Positions 19,620 through 27,910 of a DNA stretch of 40,834 nucleotides are shown here, one piece after another. Location of the stretch: positions 1-40,834 of the forward strand of contig JACVJF010000014.1 in the NCBI GenBank assembly GCA_015711855.1, written 5' to 3'. Source of the DNA: Candidatus Solincola quzhuomuensis. Lineage in GTDB: Bacteria > Actinomycetota > Geothermincolia > Geothermincolales > RBG-13-55-18. Both the position numbers and the translations under genes were made by a program. The notes under the pieces are model-generated. The model saw only the letters and a list, made by a program, of their open reading frames with translations, was not told the origin of the DNA and made no database searches. Position 1 is the first letter of the stretch; each line of letters starts with the position of its first letter.

Positions 19620-22349
19620 TCAATCCGAGGACACGAAACTCATCCGCTCCATGTCCGGTCCGGTGACTATGCGTACCGCCGCCACCTTGAGTTCCGGTAT
19701 CTTGGCCACCGGATCCAGAGCCGGGTTGGTAAGGGCGTTGGCCGGTGACTCCCCGAAATGGAAGGGGATGAAAACCACTCCCGGGGGCACCTTCTCCGTG
19801 ATCCTGGCCTTGACCTTTATGGCCCCGCGTCTGGATTCCACGGCCACCTCCTGCCCGGCGATCACCCCCAGCTTCTCCGCATCCTCGGGATTTATCCACA
19901 CCCGGTTCTCGGGAACCAGCTCGTTGAGGGGCTTTATGCGCCGGGTCATGGTGCCGGTGTGGTAGTGGACGAGCAGCCTTCCCGTGGTGAGGACCAGCGG
20001 GTATTCCTCGTCCGGCTCCTCGGCCGGAGGCTTGTAATCCACCGGACTGAACTTTCCCTTTCCCCTGGTAAATTTATCCACATGGAGTATGGGAGTCCCA
20101 GGATGGTCCGGAGAGGGGCACGGCCAGCGCAGCTCTCCGAGCTCCTCCAGCCTCTGGTAGGAGATCCCGGCATAGGAGGGGGTCAAGGAGGCTATCTCCT
20201 CCATCACCTTGGCCGCCGTGACGTCCCCCATGTCGTAACCCAGCCGCGCCGCCAGCTGGGCGATGATCCACGAATCCTCCTTCGCGTCTCCTGGCGGTTC
20301 CACCGCCTTCCGTACCCTCTGCACCCGGCGATCGGTGTTGGTGAAGGTGCCTTCCTTCTCGGCGAAGGAGGCGGCGGGCAGAACAACGTCCGCGTAGCGG
20401 GCGGTCTCGGTCAGGAAGATATCCTGGACCACCAGGAAATCCACCTTCTCCAGTGCCTCCTTAAGGTGCTTGATGTCCGGGTCGGATAGGAGCGGGTTCT
20501 CCCCCATGATGTAGAGCATCTTGACCTCGCCTCGGAGAACGGCGTCCATCATCTCCACGACCGTTAGTCCCGGGTTCCCGGGAAGATAGTCCACCCGCCA
20601 GGCCTTCTCGAACGTCTCCCTGACTTGGGGATCGGACACGGGCCGATATCCGGTGAACACGTTTGGTAAGGCCCCCATGTCACAAGCTCCCTGCACGTTG
20701 TTCTGACCCCGCAGTGGGTTCACGCCCGCTCCTTCCTTGCCCAGGTTCCCGGTGAGCAAGGCCAGGTTGGCCAGAGAGAGGACGTTATCCACTCCGGTGG
20801 TGTGTTGGGTGATGCCCATGGCGTAGACGATGGCCGCGCGTTCGGCTCCGGCGAAGGTCCGCGCGGCGCGCCTTATGTCCTCCGCGTCCACCCCACAGAT
20901 CTTTGCCACCCTCTCCGGCGGGTACTGCTCCACCACCTTCCTGAACTCCTCGAAGCCCTCGGTGCGCTCGCGGATGAACTCCTCATCCGCCAAGCCCTCG
21001 GAGAGGATGACGTTCATCATCCCGTTGAGCAGGGCCACGTCGGTGCCCGGACGATGGCGGATCCATTGGTCAGCGTAATAGCAGAGACGTATATGCCGGG
21101 GCTCGGCAACGATGAGCTTGCAGTCGTTCTTCATCACCGCCCGCTTGATGCGCAGCCCCACTATGGGATGCCCTTCCGTGGTGTTCGAGCCTATGACCAA
21201 GATGCACTCAGCCTTCTCCAGATCGTCGATGGAATTGGTCATGGCCCCGCTTCCGAAAGCCGTCGCCAGACCGGCGACCGTTGAGCTGTGTCATAAACGG
21301 GCGCAGTGGTCGACGTTGTTGGTGCCGACCACCGCGCGGGCCAGCTTCTGCAGGAGGTAGTTCTCCTCGTTGGTGCACCGTGCGGAGCTGAGGAAGGCCA
21401 TTCCGTCCGGTCCCTTTTCGTCCAGAACCTTATGGATGCGGTTCGCTATCGCTCCCAAGGCCTCTTCCCACGTCACCGGAACCAGTTCTCCGTCCTTCCT
21501 CAACAAAGGGGTGGTAAGGCGCTCAGGATGATGGACGAAGGCATAACCATAGCGTCCTTTTACGCACAGGTTTCCTTGCCCCGGTCCCACCATAACCGGC
21601 GAGGAGACCTCGACGATCTCCCCATCGCGCACGTGAAGGTCTATCTGGCACCCACAACCGCAGTACGGACAAGTGGTGCGTACTTTTTTCACCTGCCAGG
21701 GCCTACCCTTTCCTTTGGAGGGTATGGAGATGATGGCCCCGGTGGGGCAGGTGGACACGCACTGCCCGCAGAACTCGCAGGGCGTCTCGGTTAGGGGTCG
21801 GTTATAGGGGGTCCCGGGCACGGCTTCGAACCCCCGGTTGACGAAATCGTAGACCCCTACTCCCTGTACCTCGCGGCATATGCGGATACAACGCCCGCAG
21901 AGGACGCACTTGTCGTAGTCCCGCTCGATGAGGGGATTGTCGGCCAGCACCTCGTAATGGTGTTGTTCCCCGGCGAAACGGGTGTCCTTTACCCCGTACT
22001 CGTAGGCCAGGTCCTGGAGCTCACAGTTGCCGGCGCTCTCACAGGTCATGCAGTCCTTGGGGTGGTCCGAGAGCAGGAGCTCGATGATGGTGCGCCGGAT
22101 GCGCCGCAGCTCCTCCGTGTTTGTGCGCACCACCATGCCGTCGGTCACCCTGGTGGCACAGGAGGGCAGGAGTCCCCGTGCGCCCTCCACCTCCACGATG
22201 CAAATGCGGCAGGCACCGTAAGGCTCCATGCGTCGGTCGTAGCAGAGGCTGGGGATGCGTATTCCCGCCTCCCGCGCCGCCTCCAGGATGGTGCGGTCGG
22301 AGGTGGTGACCACGTCCACGCCGTCTATGCTCAAGCGTACCTGCTCCAT
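19620..22349 (-). CDS. fdhA: Selenocysteine-containing NAD-dependent formate dehydrogenase alpha subunit (in-frame TGA at 21293..21291)
   Basis: ORFs 21291..22349 and 19620..21242 are in the same frame. Junction reads V D H C A R L (TGA) [19 protein letters not shown], aligning with the Sec active site of FdhF-type enzymes. N-terminal [2Fe-2S], His-Cys3 and 2x[4Fe-4S] motifs, then the molybdopterin domain CPYCGCGC. Confidence 0.93.
21262..21278 (-). promoter_or_regulatory. Bacterial SECIS-like hairpin within fdhA
   Basis: Minus strand GTCGCC-GGTCT-GGCGAC: perfect 6 bp stem, GGUCU loop starting 18 nt after the TGA. Confidence 0.88.
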
Positions 22350-22359
22350 CCCGACCTCC

Positions 22360-24144
22360 TCACTCCGCGTAGATGGCCTCTTCCGGACAACGGCTGAGGC
22401 AGAGCTTGCACCTTATGCATACCTCGGGATCGATGAAATGCGGTTCCTTCTTCTCGCCCGAGATGGCCCCCACCGGGCAGATCTTGGCGCAGGCACCGCA
22501 ACCGGTGCATATCTCCCGGTTGATCCTCACCGTTATCAGGGCGGGGCAGACGCCCGCCGTGCACTTATGGTTGAAGATATGGTCCTCGTACTCGTTGCGG
22601 AAATAACGGAGGGTGGTGAGGACCGGGTTGGGTGCCGTGCCTCCCAGAGCGCAGAGGCTGGCTGCCTTGATGTCCGCGGCCAGGATCTCCAGCCTCTCCA
22701 GGTCCTCCGGCTCCCCCTTCCCCTCGCAGATACGGGTGAGTATCTCCAGCATGCGCTTGGTCCCCAAACGGCAGGGAACGCACTTCCCGCAGGACTCCGC
22801 TTGGGTGAAGGACAGGAAGTAGCGGGCCAGGTCCACCATGCAGGTGGAGGAATCGGCCACGATCATGCCGCCCGATCCCATGATGGCTCCGGTGGCGGTG
22901 ATGGCCTCATAGTCCACCGGTGTGTCCAGGAGGCTGGCGGGAAGACATCCGCCGGAGGGCCCCCCCAGCTGCACGGCCTTGAACTCCTTTCCTTCCCTCA
23001 CACCACCACCCACGTCGAATATAACCTGTCGCAGGGTATAACCCATGGGGACCTCGGCCAATCCGCTGCGACGGACCTTTCCGGCCAGGCAGAAGACCTT
23101 GGTCCCCTTGCTCTTCTCCGTTCCCAGCTCGGCGTACTTGTCCCCCCCGTTGGCGATTATCCAGGGCACGGCCGCCAAGGTCTCCACGTTGTTGATGTTG
23201 GTGGGCTTGCCCCACAACCCCTCGTTGGCCGGGAAAGGAGGCCTCGGCCGAGGCATGCCCCTCTTGCCCTCGATGCTGGCTATGAGAGCGGTCTCCTCGC
23301 CGCACACGAAGGCGCCGGCTCCTTTCTTGATCTTGATGTCGAAGTTCCAGTCGGTACCGAATATCCTCTCTCCGAGGAAACCGCGCTCCCGACAGGCGGC
23401 GATGGCTTTTTCCAGCCGCTTCAGGGCTAAGGGGTATTCCGCCCGACAGTAGATATATCCCTGGGAGGCCCCGATGGCGTAGCCGGCTATGATCATGCCC
23501 TCGATGACGGCGTGCGGGTCTCCCTCCAGGACGGAGCGGTCCATGAAGGCCCCCGGGTCGCCCTCGTCGGCGTTGCACACCAGGTATTTCTGATCCCCCT
23601 TGGCCTTACGGGCGAATCCCCACTTGGTCCCGGTGGGGAAGCCGGCTCCGCCGCGACCCCGTAAGCCGGATCTGCTCACCTCGTCGATGATCTGCTCCGG
23701 GGTCATGGTGGTCAACGCTTTCCGCGCCGCCTCGTACCCTCCCACGGCGATATATTCATCAATGCTCTCCGGGTTGATGTTCCCGCAGTTGCGCAGGACT
23801 ATGCGGTGCTGGTTGGCCAGGAAGTCGCCCTCCCCGGCGGTGGGGTCGTCGCTTCGACGCACCACCCAGTCCTCCAGCACCTCTCCGGCGGAAACGGCCT
23901 CCAGTAACTGGGGTACCTTCTTGGGGGTCAGGTCGCCGTAGACCACTGACCTCCCCTCGGGATAATGGACCTCCACTATGGGCTCCCGGAAGCAGAAGCC
24001 CATACATCCGGCGATGTCCAGTTCCAGGTCGTACTTCCCCGCGGAGAGCTCCCTCTCCAGCGCCTCCTTCACTGCCGCCGCCCCTGCGGCAATGCCGCAG
24101 GTGCCGTAGCCCAGTACCAGTTTGGTCCTCCCGTTCCCGTTCAT
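22360..24144 (-). CDS. NuoF/HydB-like NADH-binding flavoprotein subunit of formate dehydrogenase
   Basis: N-terminal thioredoxin-like domain, SGLRGRGGAGFPTGTKW, NADH/FMN motifs GAGAFVCGEETALIASIEG, ESCGKCVPCRLGTKRM, two C-terminal 4Fe-4S motifs. Confidence 0.94.
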   Translation of the reverse strand: MNGNGRTKLVLGYGTCGIAAGAAAVKEALERELSAGKYDLELDIAGCMGFCFREPIVEVHYPEGRSVVYGDLTPKKVPQLLEAVSAGEVLEDWVVRRSDDPTAGEGDFLANQHRIVLRNCGNINPESIDEYIAVGGYEAARKALTTMTPEQIIDEVSRSGLRGRGGAGFPTGTKWGFARKAKGDQKYLVCNADEGDPGAFMDRSVLEGDPHAVIEGMIIAGYAIGASQGYIYCRAEYPLALKRLEKAIAACRERGFLGERIFGTDWNFDIKIKKGAGAFVCGEETALIASIEGKRGMPRPRPPFPANEGLWGKPTNINNVETLAAVPWIIANGGDKYAELGTEKSKGTKVFCLAGKVRRSGLAEVPMGYTLRQVIFDVGGGVREGKEFKAVQLGGPSGGCLPASLLDTPVDYEAITATGAIMGSGGMIVADSSTCMVDLARYFLSFTQAESCGKCVPCRLGTKRMLEILTRICEGKGEPEDLERLEILAADIKAASLCALGGTAPNPVLTTLRYFRNEYEDHIFNHKCTAGVCPALITVRINREICTGCGACAKICPVGAISGEKKEPHFIDPEVCIRCKLCLSRCPEEAIYAE

Positions 24145-24662
24145 TCTTCCTTCTCCCCGCTCTCTCCCATGTACTTCTTGAGGACCTTGCGCACGTTGGC
24201 CGGTTTCAGTTTACCGTGGGTATCCTCGTCCACGATCATGATGGGCGAAAGCGAACAGGCGCCCACGCACATCACCGATTCCACGGTGAACTTCCGATCC
24301 GGGGTGGTCTCACCGTCCCTTATGCCCAGGATGTTGTGGATCTCCTCGGAGATCAGCTCCGCGCCGGCCACGTGGCACGCGGTACCGTGGCAAACCCTGA
24401 TCAGATGCTCGCCGATGGGCTGGAGGCGGAACTGGGTGTAGAAGGTGGCCACTCCGTAGAGCTGGCTGAGCTGGTAACCGGCCCCCTTGGCCAGGGCGCG
24501 CATGATCCTTTCGTCCAGGTATCCGTAGGCCTCCTGGGTGTCCTGCAGGAGAGGTATTAAGGCTCCTTTCTCCCCTCGGTAACGCTCCAGTATCTCCTGT
24601 AGGGGCCCTAGATCGTCCACATCGGCGAAGCGTTGGGAGCACTTACAAGTCTCGCCCTCCAT
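24141..24662 (-). CDS. NuoE-like [2Fe-2S] subunit of formate dehydrogenase
   Basis: IPLLQDTQEAYGYLDE...LYGVATFYTQFRLQPIGEHLIRVCHGTACHVAGAE...CVGACSLSPIMIVDED: Cys pattern of NuoE. Confidence 0.94.
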   Translation of the reverse strand: MEGETCKCSQRFADVDDLGPLQEILERYRGEKGALIPLLQDTQEAYGYLDERIMRALAKGAGYQLSQLYGVATFYTQFRLQPIGEHLIRVCHGTACHVAGAELISEEIHNILGIRDGETTPDRKFTVESVMCVGACSLSPIMIVDEDTHGKLKPANVRKVLKKYMGESGEKEE

Positions 24663-24698
24663 CGTCCTTCCTCCTCGAGATGGGTATCCGCCTTCACC

Positions 24699-24791
24699 CT
24701 AGGCCTCGCCGCGCATCCCCGGCATACCGGGCACCGGGATACCGCCGGGAAACCCGGGGAAGCCGGCATCTCCTCCGGGGATTCCCTCCAT
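24699..24791 (-). CDS. Possible small Gly/Pro-rich ORF (28 to 30 aa), in frame after the acsE stop
   Basis: ATG at 24791..24789 reads MEGIPGGDAGFPGFPGGIPVPGMPGMRGEA then TAG (24701..24699). No homology known to me; no strong RBS. Confidence 0.25.
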   Translation of the reverse strand: MEGIPGGDAGFPGFPGGIPVPGMPGMRGEA

Positions 24792-24836
24792 CCGGCCGTC
24801 CGATGACGCCCGGGCGCGACGAAAGCCGCGCTTCGA

Positions 24837-25724
24837 TCAGAGTTCCAGATAGGAATGGGCGTAAAGGGTCTCCTCGGTGAGTACCTTCCAGGTCTTGAGG
24901 AGCTTGACCACCGTGGGATCGCTCTCGTCCACTTCCTCGCCCTTCACGATCTTCTCCACGATCTGGTATTCCTCGTTCTTGTTCACCACGCCCATCAGCG
25001 CCTCGTCGTTGGGATCCACGATGGCCGCCGTAAGCCCCTTGGCCATGAGCACCGCTAAGAGGGTGCGGTTGAGCAGGCTGCACAGCTGGGGGTCGGGCAC
25101 GCCGTTGGAGACGTTGGAAAGGCCCACCACCGTTCCCGGCTGCGGGTCAAACTCGGCGAAGACACCCTGGAGCATGTCCATGGAATCGATGAGGGCGTGT
25201 ACTTGGTCCTGGGTCACGGCGATGGGGAGGACGATAGGGTCGATGAGCAGCTTGTTGAGGGGTATCCCGTACTCCTGGGCGGCCATGATGATGTTGTAAG
25301 CGACCTCCACCCTCTCGTTGGCGTCGCGCGGCACGTTGCCCTGGGCGTTGAGGACCAACCCCACTACCCAAGCGTCGTGCTCCACGGCCATAGGCATGAG
25401 CCTCTCGATGCGCTCCGGCTGGGAGGATATGGAATTGATCATCACCTCGCGGTCCTTGACCGTCTCCAGGCCGGCCTTCATGGCCTCGATGTTCATGGTG
25501 TCCAACGCCAAGGGGACGTCGGTCACTTCCTGGACCGCCTCCACCACGAAGCGCATCCGTTCCGGTCCTTCCTTGGTGGCCGGGCCCAGGTTGATGTCCA
25601 ACCAATTGGCCCCTCCCTCTACCTGTAGGAGCGCCATCTCCTGGATGGGCTTCTTGTCGTACTCCTTCATGGCCTGGCCGATCTTCTTCATCATCACGTT
25701 GACCTTCTCGCCGATGATCAGCAT
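24837..25724 (-). CDS. acsE: 5-methyltetrahydrofolate:corrinoid/iron-sulfur protein methyltransferase
   Basis: MLIIGEKVNVMMKKIGQAM...LQVEGGANWLDINLGPA...VPLALDTMN...NSISSQPER: pterin-binding MeTr pattern; context among acs genes. Confidence 0.92.
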   Translation of the reverse strand: MLIIGEKVNVMMKKIGQAMKEYDKKPIQEMALLQVEGGANWLDINLGPATKEGPERMRFVVEAVQEVTDVPLALDTMNIEAMKAGLETVKDREVMINSISSQPERIERLMPMAVEHDAWVVGLVLNAQGNVPRDANERVEVAYNIIMAAQEYGIPLNKLLIDPIVLPIAVTQDQVHALIDSMDMLQGVFAEFDPQPGTVVGLSNVSNGVPDPQLCSLLNRTLLAVLMAKGLTAAIVDPNDEALMGVVNKNEEYQIVEKIVKGEEVDESDPTVVKLLKTWKVLTEETLYAHSYLEL

Positions 25725-26662
25725 TTCCTTCCTCCTTGGTCGCTCTCGCGGTCGACGACTTTCCGCCCTTCCTTACCTTTATTTTCCATCAATTCCCTCG
25801 CCCGGTAGGAACTGCGTACCAGGGGAGCGGAGGCCACCGCGGGGATGCCCGCCTCCTCCGCCTCCTCCTTCAGTTCCGCGAACTCCTCCGGCGAGAGGAA
25901 CCTCTCCACTTCCAGCTGCTCCCTCCCGGGGCGCAGGTACTGGCCGATGGTGAGCATATCACAACCCACGGCGGCCAGGTCCCGGAAAAGTCTCCGCAGC
26001 TGCTCCCTGGTCTCGCCCAACCCCACCATTACCCCGCTCTTGGTCCGTACCCCGGGGTCGTACGTCCGGGCGAGCTCCAGCAATCTAAGGGACCTCCGAT
26101 AATCGGCACCGGGCCTCACCCGAGAATAGAGCTCCTTAACCGTCTCCAGGTTGTGATTCAGGACCTCCGGTCGTTCCTCCAGGACCAGCATCAAAGCTTC
26201 GGCATCTCCCCGGAAATCGGGTACCAGCAACTCGATCGTCGCCCCCGGGAGACGCTCGCGCAACTGCTGCGCCGTGGCGGCGAAATGCGAGGCGCCGCCG
26301 TCGGGCAGGTCGTCCCGGGTGACGCTGGTCACCACCACGTGGCTCAACTTCAGGGCGGCGGCCGCCCTGGCCACCCGCTCCGGCTCCTCCGGGTCCAGGG
26401 GTTGGGGAACCCCTTTGGGGACCCCACAGAAGGCGCAGTTCCTGGTACAGATACCACCCAAGATCATGAAGGTGGCCGTGCGCCTGGAAAAACATTCCAT
26501 ACGATTGGGGCACTTGGCGCTGCGACACACGGTGTTCAACCGGAGGTCTTCGAGGAGGGTCTCCACCTCTCGCAGATCGCTTCCGGCGAGGACGGGGTGG
26601 TAAAGCCACCGGGGCATGCGCGTCCGATAATGATCTCTCCCCGCTTCCGCCAACCTCGTCAT
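25718..26662 (-). CDS. lipA: Lipoyl synthase (radical SAM)
   Basis: N-terminal cluster motif CRSAKCPNRMEC and radical SAM CTRNCAFC; HVVVTSVTRDDLPDGGASHFA; SGVMVGLGET. Confidence 0.95.
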   Translation of the reverse strand: MTRLAEAGRDHYRTRMPRWLYHPVLAGSDLREVETLLEDLRLNTVCRSAKCPNRMECFSRRTATFMILGGICTRNCAFCGVPKGVPQPLDPEEPERVARAAAALKLSHVVVTSVTRDDLPDGGASHFAATAQQLRERLPGATIELLVPDFRGDAEALMLVLEERPEVLNHNLETVKELYSRVRPGADYRRSLRLLELARTYDPGVRTKSGVMVGLGETREQLRRLFRDLAAVGCDMLTIGQYLRPGREQLEVERFLSPEEFAELKEEAEEAGIPAVASAPLVRSSYRARELMENKGKEGRKVVDRESDQGGRKC

Positions 26663-27723
26663 GCGTTTTCCTCCGAGGAATCGCCGGCAGTCTTTCCGCG
26701 CAGGGCGGCGGAGACCTCTGCCGCCAGGCGGTAGGCCCTCTCCGCCCGCTCCTCGCTAACCCCCTCCAGCCCGCAGGAGGGGGTGATCATAACCCTTTCC
26801 CGCAGGAGGTCCTCGTCCACGCCGCGGGAGGCCAAAAGGGTCACCCCTTCCTCGAAACGACGCACCAGGTCCTCGACTTCCTCCCCGTCCACCGCGGCGG
26901 TGTTGGGAACCAGCCCCCAGGCCAGTATGCCGCCTCCCTCGAGGAAACGGTTGAGCTCCTCCGGGTAGAGGGCCAGACTATCCATGTATCCGTAGGCGTC
27001 GAAGCTCACCACGTCCAGTCCGGCCCGGAAGAGCAGCGTCCAGTCAGTGTTCCCGCAGCAGTGGGCCCCGGTCAGGCACCCCAAGCCCTCCACGCACCCC
27101 CGTATAGAATCCACTACCTGGTCGCGTCCTACGCTGACCAGGGCGGATCCCACCGATACAAGGTAGGGTTCGTCGAGAAAGATGAGCACCTCCTCGCAGG
27201 CCCCGGTATTCCGCAAAAATCCCTCCATCCAACGGGCTTTCAGATTGAGCAGCTTGACCATCACCTCGGCCATCTGGTCGTCGTAGAGGATGGGCCGTTT
27301 CCCGCGATCCAGAACCGCAAGACCGAAGCTGACCGGCCCGGTCACCTGTCCCTTCAAGAGAGGATACCTCCTCCCCTCCGCGGCCACCCTACGCCTCAGG
27401 GCATACAGCCCCGAGGCGTAATCCTCGCTTACGGCCGCCCATTCCAGGTCATCCTCCAAATAGGCCCTGAGGACCTCCTCCATCTCCGCCAGGAGGTCGC
27501 GACCGGTATCGCAGAACACCCTGCGGCCCGCCGGGTCCACCACCACGCCGGGAAGCCCCTCGCTGTATTGGGCGTACATGTTCTCACGGAAATCTCGCCT
27601 GGGGAGCTGCGGCCAGGCAGGTGCCTCCGTGAGGTGCCTGAGGGTAAGGGCACAGGCCTCCTCCGCGTCGCGATGGGGGAGGCTACCGATGGCCGTGGCC
27701 GTGAAAGACGGCCGGAAGGTCAA
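26659..27723 (-). CDS. MetE C-terminal-domain-like (core-MetE/UROD superfamily) methyltransferase
   Basis: ATAIGSLPHRDAEEA N-terminus typical of MetE_C/UROD-fold proteins; candidate zinc ligands in GAHCCGNTDW and ITPSCGLEG; lacks the MetE N-terminal domain (354 aa). Confidence 0.75.
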   Translation of the reverse strand: MTFRPSFTATAIGSLPHRDAEEACALTLRHLTEAPAWPQLPRRDFRENMYAQYSEGLPGVVVDPAGRRVFCDTGRDLLAEMEEVLRAYLEDDLEWAAVSEDYASGLYALRRRVAAEGRRYPLLKGQVTGPVSFGLAVLDRGKRPILYDDQMAEVMVKLLNLKARWMEGFLRNTGACEEVLIFLDEPYLVSVGSALVSVGRDQVVDSIRGCVEGLGCLTGAHCCGNTDWTLLFRAGLDVVSFDAYGYMDSLALYPEELNRFLEGGGILAWGLVPNTAAVDGEEVEDLVRRFEEGVTLLASRGVDEDLLRERVMITPSCGLEGVSEERAERAYRLAAEVSAALRGKTAGDSSEENA

Positions 27724-27878
27724 TCCTCAGCCCTCCTCGTGGAATCCCCGGACCGGTTCCAAACCGCCCTTCCGATACCCCGCCTTGGTTGGGGGCACAT
27801 GTCCCCCCGGCGGCTATCGGAGATTCTCAATCAACCGCCCACAACGGCGGGGCGAGGCGGTCACGGGCTTTTTATCGA

Positions 27879-27903
27879 GGGGGAGGCAGCGATCGCCTCC
27901 CCC
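27879..27903 (-). other. GC-rich hairpin just downstream of metF
   Basis: GGGGGAGGC-7 nt-GCCTCCCCC perfect 9 bp inverted repeat 8 nt past the metF stop; no following U-tract. Confidence 0.7.
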
Positions 27904-27910
27904 TTTCGCC

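Noticed and set aside
19620-22349. fdhA as a frameshifted pseudogene
   Set aside because: Both halves are in the same frame and the TGA is at the known Sec position with a matching SECIS hairpin.
24837-24839. acsE TGA as a second selenocysteine codon
   Set aside because: AcsE ends naturally at this point, the downstream hairpin lacks the GGU loop, and a Sec there has no known function.
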